Below, piece by piece: positions 44,357-52,474 of a stretch of 64,000 nt of DNA (positions are counted from its first letter, which is position 1; each line of letters opens with the position of its first letter). Origin of the DNA: Stutzerimonas azotifigens DSM 17556 (lineage in GTDB: Bacteria > Pseudomonadota > Gammaproteobacteria > Pseudomonadales > Pseudomonadaceae); the NCBI RefSeq assembly GCF_000425625.1, contig NZ_AUDU01000018.1, forward strand, positions 1 through 64,000, given 5' to 3'. Position numbers and translations under genes: made by a program. The notes under the pieces are model-generated. The model ran no database searches. It saw nothing but the letters and a program-made list of their open reading frames with translations, and was not told the DNA's origin.

Positions 44357-44650
44357 ATGTCCATGACCACCTATCGCAGCATCTGCGGCGAAGCATCCGT
44401 GCCCTACATCGATTGCGACCGCTGCATCCGCACCCTCTTCGCACGCCTCCAACACTACCTGCGGCAGGACCCGGGAAACTGTCCGATCTGCGAGTACGTC
44501 CGGCAGAAGATCGGCTCGCGCGACGGCAGCGAGAGCGATGCCCGCCTGCTGCTGCACGCCCAGGTGAACGTCATCCACGAACTCTTCTCCCGTCACGACG
44601 ACCGAGAGGCACTGGCGCTGCTGGAGCGGGTCGAGGACGATTGCTGCTGA
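44357..44650 (+). CDS. Small cysteine-rich protein of unknown function
   Basis: I do not recognise this family. The 97-residue product is supported as real by a strong Shine-Dalgarno (GGAGGA, 44345-44350) seven bases before the ATG, and by its position 75 bases after the CooA-like gene. It carries C10, C20, C23 (DCDRC), C42, C45 (CPIC) and a terminal C96-C97. The CxxC pairs could bind zinc, an Fe-S cluster or heme. The C-terminal half is helical and acidic with no signal peptide, so it is probably cytoplasmic. The upstream palindrome suggests control by the CooA-like protein. Confidence 0.7.
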   Translation: MSMTTYRSICGEASVPYIDCDRCIRTLFARLQHYLRQDPGNCPICEYVRQKIGSRDGSESDARLLLHAQVNVIHELFSRHDDREALALLERVEDDCC

Positions 44651-44744
44651 GCATGCACGCCTATGCCAACAAGGAATACGGCCTTTCCGCCTCCGCTGCG
44701 TGGCGCGGGCGCAAAGCCGCCGGTATAATCCGCCGGCCTTCTGG

Positions 44745-44821
44745 GGGCCTGTAGCTCAGTCGGTTAGAGCAGAGGACTCATAATCCTTTGGTCCAGGGTT
44801 CGAGTCCCTGCGGGCCCACCA
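44745..44821 (+). tRNA. tRNA with CAU anticodon, probably tRNA-Ile2
   Basis: The 77-base cloverleaf is complete, with encoded CCA: acceptor GGGCCTG/CGGGCCC, D-arm GCTC…GAGC, anticodon loop CTCATAA, T-arm CAGGG/CCCTG with TTCGAGT. The CAU anticodon fits elongator Met or Ile2 (lysidine-modified). The acceptor pairs C4-G69 and C5-G68 are the determinants used by TilS for Ile2, so I favour Ile2. A TATAAT (44724-44729) lies 16 bases upstream. Confidence 0.93.
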
Positions 44822-44828
44822 CATCGGA

Positions 44829-44849
44829 GCCGCGCACTGCGCGGCTTTT
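44829..44849 (+). terminator. tRNA terminator
   Basis: GCCGCGC (44829-44835), ACT loop and GCGCGGC (44839-44845) followed by TTTT. It begins eight bases after the CCA end of the tRNA. Confidence 0.9.
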
Positions 44850-45018
44850 GCGTTGCTGGCAGCCGGAAAGAGTATCAGATGGCCACGGCCGTGCTGTTCC
44901 GCCGGCCCGCCGCGCACGTCCTGAGTGCCGATCCGGCAGCAACTGCTCCCCTCGCCTTTCCGTCCGCTCGAAATATTTCCGCTAAGATCGGCAAATTACC
45001 AATCCCGGGGCAGAGGAA

Positions 45019-45789
45019 ATGGACTTCATTTCGATCATCACGCAAGTCTGGGGCACTTACAGCTGGCTGGTCCCGTTGTTGCTGTTGCTCGGCCTGCTCA
45101 ACTCACCTTGGGCCAAAGGCCAGATCGGCGAACTGCTGGTGCGCCTGTTCGCATGCTGGCAGCTGGACAAGCAAACTTACCGTCGCCTGCACAACATCAC
45201 CTTGAATACACCTGACGGAACCACACAGATCGATCACGTGTTTCTCTCGCCGTACGGTATTTTCGTGCTGGAAACGAAGAACATGCGTGGCTGGATATTC
45301 GGTGGCGAGAAACAGGCGCAGTGGACGCAAAAGCTCTACAAACACAGTTTCAAGTTCCAGAATCCGCTGCGCCAGAACTACAAGCACCTCAGGGCGCTGG
45401 AAGCCACGCTCGGCATTGCCCCGGAGCATCTGCATTCGGTGATTACCTTCGTGGGCCGCAGCACCTTCAAGACCGAGATGCCAGCCAATGTCACCCAGGG
45501 CATTGGTTTTATCCGCTATATCAAGTCATTCCGGCAGCCGGTATTCAGCGAAGCCGAAGTAGGCACCCTCACGCGCGCCCTGCAGAACGGCCGACGCGCA
45601 CCCTCCCTGGCAACTCACCGCGAGCATGTGCAAAACCTGAAACGCCGCAACGATCCGACAGCCGAGCGGCATTGCCCGAAGTGCGGCAGCGCGCTGCTGA
45701 TCCGTACCGTCAAAGCCGGCCCCAAACAAGGGCAGCAATTCTGGGGCTGTTCGGCATTTCCCAGATGTAGGTCCGTGCAGAATCTTTAA
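45019..45789 (+). CDS. Membrane-anchored NERD nuclease-related protein with topoisomerase-type zinc finger
   Basis: The 256-residue product has one N-terminal transmembrane helix (about 13-28), a NERD domain (about 37-150, restriction-endonuclease-like core with IDHVFLSPYGIFVLETKN, where D66, E83 and K85 resemble the D…ExK nuclease signature), and a C-terminal C4 zinc finger (CPKCG … CSAFPRC, about 216-249) as in topoisomerase I tails. The combination suggests DNA binding or cleavage at the membrane. The base composition is less GC-rich than the neighbours. It lies just after a tRNA gene, a common insertion site, but no integrase is present. The role is unknown. Confidence 0.82.
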   Translation: MDFISIITQVWGTYSWLVPLLLLLGLLNSPWAKGQIGELLVRLFACWQLDKQTYRRLHNITLNTPDGTTQIDHVFLSPYGIFVLETKNMRGWIFGGEKQAQWTQKLYKHSFKFQNPLRQNYKHLRALEATLGIAPEHLHSVITFVGRSTFKTEMPANVTQGIGFIRYIKSFRQPVFSEAEVGTLTRALQNGRRAPSLATHREHVQNLKRRNDPTAERHCPKCGSALLIRTVKAGPKQGQQFWGCSAFPRCRSVQNL

Positions 45790-45888
45790 AACGCGCCGGT
45801 GCCATTGTTATCGCGGCCTTCGAGCGTGGCTACGGGCTGTTTACCGCTGAAGGGGGCTGGTGCGCCGAGACTGACGCTCGGAAAGAGG

Positions 45889-45914
45889 TGGCGCCCGCCG
45901 GTCGGCCGGCGCCA
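45889..45914 (-). terminator. Terminator hairpin of the MvaU-like gene
   Basis: TGGCGCC (45889-45895) pairs with GGCGCCA (45908-45914), with further G/C pairing possible in the loop. Read on the minus strand it is followed by CCTCTTTCC. It lies 16 bases after the stop of the silencer gene and between the two convergent genes. Confidence 0.65.
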
Positions 45915-45929
45915 TCTGGAGGGGTTTGG

Positions 45930-46292
45930 TCAGGCCACCCAGCTCTCGACGGTCTTGTCGCCGTACTGCTGCTTCCAGGCCTTGAGCACCTTGTGGTTGC
46001 CGCCCTTGGTTTCGACGGTCTCGCCGGTATGGGGATTGGTGTAGCGCTTCACGCGGCGCGCGCGGCGGGTCTGCTGCGGCGCAGCGGTGCTGGACCTGGC
46101 ACGGGGCTCGGATTCGCCGAGTACGGCCTTGATGTCGCTCAGGCCCATGTCGTACTCGCGCATCAGCTCGCGAAGTTTTTCCTCGAACTCGATTTCCTTT
46201 TTCAGATCACGATCGTTTTTCAGATTTTCGAGTTCGGCCAGTTGCCGGGCCAGCTGTTCTTCGAGCCTGCGAAATTCCGCGAGTCTGGACAT
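45930..46292 (-). CDS. MvaT/MvaU-family H-NS-like xenogeneic silencer
   Basis: The 120-residue product has the family layout: an N-terminal coiled-coil oligomerisation domain (about 1-60, with LKKEIEFEEKLRELM), a Gln/Arg linker and a C-terminal AT-hook-like DNA-binding domain with YTNPHTGETVETKGGNHK (about 84-101). The N-terminus (MSRLAEFR) looks closer to MvaU than MvaT. Such proteins bind A/T-rich, often foreign DNA and repress it, which suits its place among accessory genes. It could be an additional paralogue besides a core mvaT elsewhere. Confidence 0.9.
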   Translation of the reverse strand: MSRLAEFRRLEEQLARQLAELENLKNDRDLKKEIEFEEKLRELMREYDMGLSDIKAVLGESEPRARSSTAAPQQTRRARRVKRYTNPHTGETVETKGGNHKVLKAWKQQYGDKTVESWVA

Positions 46293-46601
46293 GGTCTAGT
46301 TATCTCCTAGTTGGTTGACTACCTGCAGCCCTGCAGCCGAGCGCCCGGATGGCAGCGTCGAAGACATCGACGCACGGAACCGTGATGAACGCAGCATGGG
46401 TATCGAGCGCGCCAGCATCCACCATGACCGCCGGCGAATCAAGGCGGCCGTGATAAAGGTTGGCGTACAGCCGCCTACAAGAACGACGCGGCTTCATGAC
46501 GAACCTCGGAAAACCCTGTTTGCACATTTTCGAAGTTCGTCTGACCGCATTGGAACTACATAGTAGGCCGAGGTTCCTGAACAACTTGTGAAGCTGTCGA
46601 A
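46293..46601. other. Non-coding gap between the MvaU-like gene and arsH
   Basis: About 309 bases with no credible gene; a 94-codon minus-strand frame here has no ribosome site and odd composition. The notable structure is a 9-bp inverted repeat, GAACCTCGG (46501-46509) and CCGAGGTTC (46568-46576), enclosing an A/T-richer stretch. This lies about 210-285 bases upstream of the silencer start and could be an autoregulatory region. A weak minus-strand TACTAT is inside it; no clear promoter was found. Confidence 0.5.
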
Positions 46602-47315
46602 TCAGATCGAGGGCTGGTTCACACGCCGGGACAGTTCTTCCGCCGACTCCTTACGCTCGGAATAACGGTCGACCAAGTAATCCCGGCGATCGCGAAGCAG
46701 CAGGGTGAACTTCACCAGTTCTTCCATCACGTCGACCAGCCGGTCGTAATAGGACGAGGGCTTCATTCGCCCAGCCTCGTCGAACTCCAGAAATGCCTTG
46801 GGGACCGACGACTGATTGGGGATGGTGAACATGCGCATCCAGCGACCGAGCACGCGCAGCTGGTTGACCACGTTGAACGACTGCGAGCCGCCGCAGACCT
46901 GCATCACCGCCAGCGTCTTGCCCTGGGTCGGACGGACCGCGCCCATCGCCAGCGGCACCCAGTCGATCTGCGCCTTGAACACGGCGCTCATCGAGCCGTG
47001 GCGTTCGGGCGAACACCAGACCTGCCCTTCCGACCAGGTCATCAGTTCCCGTAGCTCGCGCACCTTCGGGTGGTCGTCCGGCACCGTGTCGGGCAGCGGC
47101 AGCTCGGCGGGGTGGAAGATTCGCGTCTCGGCGCCGAAGGTCTCGAGCAGGCGCGCGGCCTCCTGCACCAGCAGGCGGCTGAACGAGCGCTCGCGGTTGG
47201 ATCCGTAGAGCAGCAGGATGCGCGGCCTGTGCGCGGACATCCGCGCGGCCCCTAGTTTCTCCAGCGTCGGGACGTCCAGCAGTTGCGGTTCGACGTTCGG
47301 CAGCGCTTCGTTCAT
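46602..47315 (-). CDS. arsH: ArsH NADPH-dependent FMN reductase / organoarsenical oxidase
   Basis: Flavodoxin-fold enzyme that oxidises trivalent methyl- and aryl-arsenicals. The 237-residue product has the FMN-binding [12 protein letters not shown] near residue 35, the ArsH-typical [14 protein letters not shown] segment and an R-rich C-terminus. I chose ATG 47315, which gives the family N-terminus. It is last in the arsR–arsB–arsC–arsH order (minus strand), with a 23-base gap after arsC. Confidence 0.93.
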   Translation of the reverse strand: MNEALPNVEPQLLDVPTLEKLGAARMSAHRPRILLLYGSNRERSFSRLLVQEAARLLETFGAETRIFHPAELPLPDTVPDDHPKVRELRELMTWSEGQVWCSPERHGSMSAVFKAQIDWVPLAMGAVRPTQGKTLAVMQVCGGSQSFNVVNQLRVLGRWMRMFTIPNQSSVPKAFLEFDEAGRMKPSSYYDRLVDVMEELVKFTLLLRDRRDYLVDRYSERKESAEELSRRVNQPSI

Positions 47316-47338
47316 GGCGTCGGTCTCCGGGTTAGGTC

Positions 47339-47809
47339 TCACAGGCGGCCGATCTCCGCCACGCGCGCCTTCAGCGCTTCGCCGTCCAGGCTGTCGAACG
47401 GCAGCGCGAGGAAGGCCTCGACGCGTCGGCGGATGATGGCGAGGGTGTCGGCGAAGGCGGCTTCGATCACGGCGTCGCTGCCGACCACCGCCGAGGGGTC
47501 GGCCAGCCCCCAGTGCACCCTGGTCGAGAGGCCGAGGAAGACCGGGCAGGCTTCGGCGGCGGCACGGTCGCAGACGGTCACCACGAAGTCCGGCGGGTTG
47601 CGCTCGAACAGCGCCGAGTCCTTGCTCGACAGCCCCTCGGTAGCGATCCCCGCGGCCTCCAGCGTACGTAGAGCGCGCTCGTTCACCCGACCGCTGGGCT
47701 GGCTGCCGGCGCTCGCCGCGCGCATCCCGGCCGGCGCCAAGTGGTTGAACACCGCCTCGGACAGGATGCTGCGGCAACTGTTGTGGGTGCACATGAACAG
47801 GATCTGCAT
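47339..47809 (-). CDS. arsC: Arsenate reductase, low-molecular-weight phosphatase type
   Basis: Reduces arsenate to arsenite for export. The 156-residue product has the P-loop CTHNSCRS with C7 and C12 and a later [13 protein letters not shown] cysteine pair, as in thioredoxin-coupled or related ArsC enzymes. It lies 13 bases downstream of arsB. Confidence 0.93.
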   Translation of the reverse strand: MQILFMCTHNSCRSILSEAVFNHLAPAGMRAASAGSQPSGRVNERALRTLEAAGIATEGLSSKDSALFERNPPDFVVTVCDRAAAEACPVFLGLSTRVHWGLADPSAVVGSDAVIEAAFADTLAIIRRRVEAFLALPFDSLDGEALKARVAEIGRL

Positions 47810-47822
47810 GGAACCTCCAGGC

Positions 47823-49106
47823 TCAGAAACTCAGGCGTATCGCCAGCGCCGACAGGGTGGCGAGCAGGATCGGGAGGGTCAGCAGCGAGCCGACCTTGAA
47901 GTAGTAGCCCCAGCCGATGACGATCCGCTTGCGCGCCAGCACGTGCAGCCAGAGCAGCGTCGCCAGGCTGCCGATCGGGGTGATCTTCGGGCCCAGGTCG
48001 CAGCCGATGACGTTGGCGTAGACCATCGCCTGGTGGACGGCGCCGGTGGCTCCGGCGGCATCCACCGACAGCGCCCCAATCAGCACGGTCGGCAGGTTGT
48101 TCATGATCGACGAAAGCACTGCGGCCAGCAGCCCAGTGCCCAGCGCCGCGCCCCAGACCCCCTGCTCGGCGAACAGCTGCAGCAGCCCGGCGAGGTGGTC
48201 GGTGAGGCCCTCGTTGCGCAGCCCGTAGACCACCAAATACATCCCCAGCGAGAACACCACGATCTGCCAGGGCGCCTCGCGCAGCACCTTGTGCGTGGAA
48301 ATCACGTGACCACGGGCGGCGATCAGGTAGAGCACCAGCGCGGCGACCGCCGAGATCACACTGATCGACACGCCCAGCGGCTCGATGACGAAGAAGCCGA
48401 TCAGCAGCAGCGCCAGCACCCACCAACCCGCCTTGAAGGTGGCCGGATCGCGGATCGCCTCGCGTGGCGCCTTCAGCGCCGTCAGCGCGTAGCGGCCCGG
48501 CAGGTCCTTGCGGAAGTACAGTAGCAGCACGCCGAGGGTCGCGGCGATGCTCACCAGGTTCACCGGCAGCATCACCGAGGCGTATTCGGCGAAACCGATG
48601 CCGAAGTAGTCGGCCGAGACGATGTTGACCAGGTTGGAGACCACCAGCGGCAGGCTGGCGGTGTCGGCGATGAAACCGGCCGCCATGATGAAGGCCAGGG
48701 TCGCCGCCGGCGAGAAGCCGAGCGCCAGCAGCATGGCAATCACGATCGGGGTGAGGATCAGCGCCGCGCCGTCGTTGGCGAACAGCGCCGATACCGCCGC
48801 GCCGAGCAGGACGATGAAGGCGAACAGCCGGCGGCCGCTGCCCCGCCCCCAACGCGCCACGTGCAGCGCGGCCCATTCGAAGAAGCCCGCCTCGTCCAGC
48901 AGCAGGCTGATGACGATGATGGCGATGAAGGTAGCGGTGGCGTTCCAGACGATACCCCAGACCACCGGGATGTCACCCGGCGAAACGACGCCGCTGAGCA
49001 GGGCAATGACGGCACCCAGGCAGGCGCTCCAGCCGATGCCGAGCCCCTTCGGCTGCCAGATGACCAGCGTGATGGTGAACAGGAAGATCGGCAGGGCCAG
49101 CAGCAT
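47823..49106 (-). CDS. arsB: Arsenite efflux permease ArsB
   Basis: Inner-membrane exporter of arsenite/antimonite. The 427-residue product is the ArsB length, with about 12-13 hydrophobic helices and conserved [16 protein letters not shown] and [15 protein letters not shown] segments. I chose ATG 49106, with TCCTCCGATG-type spacing to the previous gene. No arsA ATPase is present, so it works as a secondary transporter. Confidence 0.95.
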   Translation of the reverse strand: MLLALPIFLFTITLVIWQPKGLGIGWSACLGAVIALLSGVVSPGDIPVVWGIVWNATATFIAIIVISLLLDEAGFFEWAALHVARWGRGSGRRLFAFIVLLGAAVSALFANDGAALILTPIVIAMLLALGFSPAATLAFIMAAGFIADTASLPLVVSNLVNIVSADYFGIGFAEYASVMLPVNLVSIAATLGVLLLYFRKDLPGRYALTALKAPREAIRDPATFKAGWWVLALLLIGFFVIEPLGVSISVISAVAALVLYLIAARGHVISTHKVLREAPWQIVVFSLGMYLVVYGLRNEGLTDHLAGLLQLFAEQGVWGAALGTGLLAAVLSSIMNNLPTVLIGALSVDAAGATGAVHQAMVYANVIGCDLGPKITPIGSLATLLWLHVLARKRIVIGWGYYFKVGSLLTLPILLATLSALAIRLSF

Positions 49107-49135
49107 CGGAGGTTGGCGTCCTTGGTGAGGAGGAA

Positions 49136-49492
49136 TCAGCGGCAGCCGGCGGCGCGCGCCGGCCGGTCGCCCATCTGGCGAAGGCGCCTGGCGTCGGCTT
49201 CGAGCCAGGCGTGGTTGGCTTCGGCGACCGCCGTCAGCATCTGCACGACCCACTCGGGCAGACCGGGATGCAGCCGGTAGTAGACCCACTGGCCGCTGCG
49301 GCGGTCCTCCAGCAGCCCGGCCGCGCGCAACGGCGCGAGGTGGCGGGAAATCTTCGGCTGGCTCAGGTCCAGCGCATGGGTCAGCTCGCAGACGCACAGT
49401 TCGCCTTCCCGGGCGAGGAGCAGGCTCATGCGCGCCCGGGTGTCATCGGCCAGGCACTTGAAGACGAGCGAGGGATTCAGCGGATCGGTCAT
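49136..49492 (-). CDS. arsR: Arsenic-responsive repressor ArsR
   Basis: Winged-helix repressor released by As(III)/Sb(III). The 118-residue product has the metal-binding CxC motif in [11 protein letters not shown] (about residues 31-41) placed at the start of the DNA-recognition helix, and further cysteine at the C-terminus (GCR). It is first gene of the ars operon and lies 31 bases downstream of a 20-bp palindromic operator. In-frame ATGs upstream (near 49520) would extend it, but they overlap the operator. Confidence 0.93.
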   Translation of the reverse strand: MTDPLNPSLVFKCLADDTRARMSLLLAREGELCVCELTHALDLSQPKISRHLAPLRAAGLLEDRRSGQWVYYRLHPGLPEWVVQMLTAVAEANHAWLEADARRLRQMGDRPARAAGCR

Positions 49493-49523
49493 GGGCGGAC
49501 CAGGCTGCGGGTGAGCGGGCATC

Positions 49524-49543
49524 ATATACGGATATCCGTATAT
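49524..49543. promoter_or_regulatory. ArsR operator palindrome
   Basis: A perfect 20-bp palindrome, ATATACGGATATCCGTATAT. On the minus strand a promoter can be drawn through it (TTTCCG at 49545-49550, 16-bp spacer, TATATG at 49523-49528), so bound ArsR would block polymerase directly. Confidence 0.75.
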
Positions 49544-49680
49544 ACGGAAACTCGATTGGCTCATGGCTAAAGTCCGCGGGCCTGCCGGTCTACCTGGCGA
49601 TCGCCGATGTTCGGGAACCTGGCCCTCCCCCCGTGGCTGAAGGAAGCCATCGGCCCTGGGGGGGGCCGGGCGGCGCACCG

Positions 49681-49713
49681 CTTCAGCCCACCGGCGCGAT
49701 TGGTGGGCTGAAG
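49681..49713. repeat. REP-like palindrome downstream of the TonB receptor gene
   Basis: CTTCAGCCCACC (49681-49692) and GGTGGGCTGAAG (49702-49713) form a perfect 12-bp stem with a nine-base loop. The GGTGGGCTGAAGCCCACC-type sequence is a common interspersed pseudomonad repeat. The rest of the 49544-49834 gap between arsR and the receptor stop is G/C-rich and shows no gene. Confidence 0.7.
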
Positions 49714-49834
49714 CCCACCCTGCTGTGCCACGAGGAAGGTATCCGTGGTCGCAGGCAGAGCCGGCTCGCAGGATTTTTCGATTGCCTCGGCTGCACGGCC
49801 GGCGCGCTCGGACGAGCGGCCGGCCGGCTCGGCG

Positions 49835-51880
49835 TCAGAAGGACAGCCGCGCGCCCAGGGTGAGGTTGCGGCCGGGCAGCAGCACCTCGTCCTTGATGAA
49901 GGACGTGTGCTCGCGGGCCTTCTCGTCCAGCAGGTTGTTGGCCTTCAGGTACAGCTGGTAGTCCGTGCTGCGCAGCTGTCCGTGATAGCTGAGGCCGGCC
50001 GACAGCATGTTGTAGCCGGACGTCTCGGTCTCGTAGGCGGCGATATCGTCCTGGCGGTCGACCCGGTAGAACTCCAGGCGCCCGTCCAGGTTCGGCGAAA
50101 GGCGCTGGTCGACCCGCACGCCGAGGCGATCGGCCGGTATCCGCGGCAGGTCGCCGCCGTCGCGCAGCTTGCCGCGCACGTGGTCGCCGAACAGGGTCAG
50201 CGCCGTCGCCTCGGTGGCCTGGAAGCGCACCTCGCCCTCGGCCCCGGTGAGCACTGCGTCGGCCTGGCGGTACTCGATCTCGCGGTAGCCGCCGCCGACG
50301 TCGTGGCCGGTGTCCGCGGCGTGGATGAAGTCGTCGACCCAGTTGCGATACAGGCTCAGGGTGAAGGTAGTGCGGCCGGCGAACTTGCGCAGCGTGAGCT
50401 CGGCGTTGTGCGAGGTCTCCTCGTCCAGGTCCGGGTTGCCCAGTTCGACCGTGCGGGTCGCCGCGTGCGGGCCGTCGGCGTACAGCTCCTCGGCGGTTGG
50501 CAGGCGTTGCGAGCGGGTCAGCGAGAAGCCGAGCGAGTAGTCGGGGGCGAAGGTCCAGACGCTGCCGAGCGACAGCGAGTTGCCGCGGTGGCGGGTGTCC
50601 GGAGCGCCCTGGGCGTCGATCTCCTGCCACTCGTGGCGCAGACCGAATTCGTGCCGCCAGTCGCCGATGACGTATTCCTCGAGCAGGAACAATCCATGGT
50701 TGCGGGTGAGCGTCGGCGGCACGTAGGCCTCCTCGCCAAGCGCCTCGAAGTCGCGCCGCAGGGTCTGCGCGCCGAGCACGCCGCGCCAGCCGTACAGGGG
50801 CGCGTGGGTCAGCTCCACGCGGGCGTCGGTGGCCTTGTTCTCGAAACGCGTGCCGACCTCGCCGCCCTCGACCTCGACGTGCTGGTAGTCGCTGTGACCG
50901 ACCCGCAGGCGCGCCAGTTCGAAGCCCGGCAGCGGGTCGGCCAGCTCGCCGCGCAGGTCCCAGCGCTTGCGCTGCATGTCGACGTAGGGCACGCCGCCGT
51001 GCTCGTGATCGTGTTCTTCCTCGTGGTCGTGGTCATGGTCGTCGTCATCGTGGTCGTGATCGTCGTGACCGGAGCAGTGCCAGTCGGACGGACCGTGGGT
51101 ATGGCAGTCGGCGTGCTCGTGCGCCAGCAGCCCGTAGCGGTTGTTCTGCTCGCCGAAGGCGATGCCCAGGTAGCCGCGTTCACCGATGAAGCTGGCACCC
51201 AGGTTGTAGCTGTCGGTGTCGTTGTAGGAGCCTGCCTGCTTGCTCGGCGAGCCGGGAATCTCGTAGGCGTCGGCATCGCGCTTGACGCCTTCGGCGCGCA
51301 GCGCGAAATGACCGGCGCCGGCGGTGATGCCGAAGGCACCCGCGCCTTCGTTGGCGGCGGTGTTGCCGCGCAGCTCGAGCTCGCCCTCGTAACCGGCCTC
51401 CGGCACGTAGGTCGGGATCTTGCGGTCGATGACGTTGACCACCCCGCCGATCGCCCCGCCGCCGTAGAGTAAAGTCGCCGGCCCTTTCAGCACCTCGATA
51501 CGCTCGGCCAGCAGCGGTTCGCTGGTGACCGCGTGGTCCGGGCTGATGGTGGAGGCGTCCAGCACGTCCACACCGTCGCTCAGCACCTTGACCCGCGCGC
51601 CGGACTGCCCGCGGATGACCGGCAGCCCGACCCCCGCGCCGAAACTCGCCGAGCGCACGCCCGGCAGCCCTTCCAGCGTCTCGCCGAGGGTCGCCTCGCG
51701 GCGCTGCACCAGTTCCTCGCCTTCGAGCACCTCGGCCGGGGTGGTCATCCGGTGACGCTGGCTGCCCAGGCCGCTGGCGCTGACCACGGTCGATTCCAGT
51801 TCCAGGGGCTCCTCGGCCCAGGCCAGCGGTGCCAGCGCCAGGGTGACGGCCAGGGCCAGGGGGTTCGGTCTGCATTGCAT
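49835..51880 (-). CDS. TonB-dependent outer-membrane receptor, probably for zinc (ZnuD-like)
   Basis: The 681-residue precursor has a signal peptide (about 1-22, AWA|EE), a plug domain (about 30-150, with VIRGQSGARVKVL and GPATLLYGGGAIGG) and a 22-strand-type barrel ending in the outer-membrane signature LTLGARLSF. An extracellular loop at about residues 245-295 is extremely rich in His and Asp (repeats such as HDHDDDDHDHDH), typical of zinc-binding loops in ZnuD-type receptors. A Zur box lies in its upstream region, shared with the divergent dksA2–zigA operon. I chose ATG 51880 for the signal peptide; the longer frame has none. Confidence 0.9.
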   Translation of the reverse strand: MQCRPNPLALAVTLALAPLAWAEEPLELESTVVSASGLGSQRHRMTTPAEVLEGEELVQRREATLGETLEGLPGVRSASFGAGVGLPVIRGQSGARVKVLSDGVDVLDASTISPDHAVTSEPLLAERIEVLKGPATLLYGGGAIGGVVNVIDRKIPTYVPEAGYEGELELRGNTAANEGAGAFGITAGAGHFALRAEGVKRDADAYEIPGSPSKQAGSYNDTDSYNLGASFIGERGYLGIAFGEQNNRYGLLAHEHADCHTHGPSDWHCSGHDDHDHDDDDHDHDHEEEHDHEHGGVPYVDMQRKRWDLRGELADPLPGFELARLRVGHSDYQHVEVEGGEVGTRFENKATDARVELTHAPLYGWRGVLGAQTLRRDFEALGEEAYVPPTLTRNHGLFLLEEYVIGDWRHEFGLRHEWQEIDAQGAPDTRHRGNSLSLGSVWTFAPDYSLGFSLTRSQRLPTAEELYADGPHAATRTVELGNPDLDEETSHNAELTLRKFAGRTTFTLSLYRNWVDDFIHAADTGHDVGGGYREIEYRQADAVLTGAEGEVRFQATEATALTLFGDHVRGKLRDGGDLPRIPADRLGVRVDQRLSPNLDGRLEFYRVDRQDDIAAYETETSGYNMLSAGLSYHGQLRSTDYQLYLKANNLLDEKAREHTSFIKDEVLLPGRNLTLGARLSF

Positions 51881-52010
51881 GGGGGCGTCTCCACACCGAT
51901 GCCGGTGGCGCTCGCACCGGCTGTGAACGAAAACGGAACGCCGCATTCGGGCGCTACGGATTGGGCGAGCCGCGAATCCCACGCGGCTCGAATTGCGGTC
52001 GAGCGAATAA

Positions 52011-52027
52011 ATGTTATGTTATAACAG
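52011..52027. promoter_or_regulatory. Zur box in a divergent promoter region
   Basis: ATGTTATGTTATAACAG matches 14 of the 16 fixed positions of the gammaproteobacterial Zur consensus ATGTTATA-N-TATAACAT as I recall it. It includes a perfect TGTTATAACA core (52017-52026). It lies 131 bases upstream of the TonB receptor start on one side and 24 bases upstream of the DksA2 start on the other, so zinc-loaded Zur should repress both. Confidence 0.8.
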
Positions 52028-52050
52028 TCACGAACGACAACCCGACGCCC

Positions 52051-52464
52051 ATGACCATCCACACCGAAGCCGAACTGCTGGCCCAGCCACCCGAGGCCTA
52101 CCTCAACGAAGAACAGCAGGCGTTCTTCCGCGCCATGCTGCTGCGCGAACGCCAGGCCCTGCAGGACCGCATCGAAAACGAATTCCGGAGCCTGCGCGAA
52201 CAGGCGCCGGGCGGCGATCCCGCCGACATCGGCAGTGCCGAGGCCGACCGCCAGTGGCAGCTCAGGCTGCTGGAGCGGGAGAAGAAGCTGCTGGACAAGA
52301 TCGACGAAGCGCTCGGCCGGCTCGCCCGCGGCGAGTACGGCTGGTGCGAGGACACCGGCGAGCCGATCGGCCTGCGCCGGCTGTTGCTACGCCCCACCGC
52401 GACGCTCTGCATCGAGGCCAAGGAGCGCCGCGAACGACAGGAGAAACACCACCGTGACACCTGA
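52051..52464 (+). CDS. dksA2: Zinc-independent DksA paralogue (DksA2)
   Basis: RNA polymerase-binding factor that can replace DksA under zinc shortage. The 137-residue product has the coiled-coil N-terminal domain with acidic tip and a C-terminal globular domain. There the four-cysteine zinc finger of DksA is reduced to two cysteines: C99-E-D-T102 and C120-I-E-A123. Loss of the zinc ligands together with a Zur box just upstream is the DksA2 hallmark. The start at 52051 was chosen for the family N-terminus. Confidence 0.9.
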   Translation: MTIHTEAELLAQPPEAYLNEEQQAFFRAMLLRERQALQDRIENEFRSLREQAPGGDPADIGSAEADRQWQLRLLEREKKLLDKIDEALGRLARGEYGWCEDTGEPIGLRRLLLRPTATLCIEAKERRERQEKHHRDT

Positions 52465-52474
52465 GGAACGCACC

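Noticed and set aside
44745-44821. tRNA gene considered as an integration site (att)
   Set aside because: No integrase, and I found no second copy of the tRNA 3' end downstream to mark the other edge of an island.
46300-46584. A 94-codon minus-strand ORF between the MvaU-like gene and arsH
   Set aside because: No Shine-Dalgarno, unusual composition and no recognisable motif; treated as non-coding.
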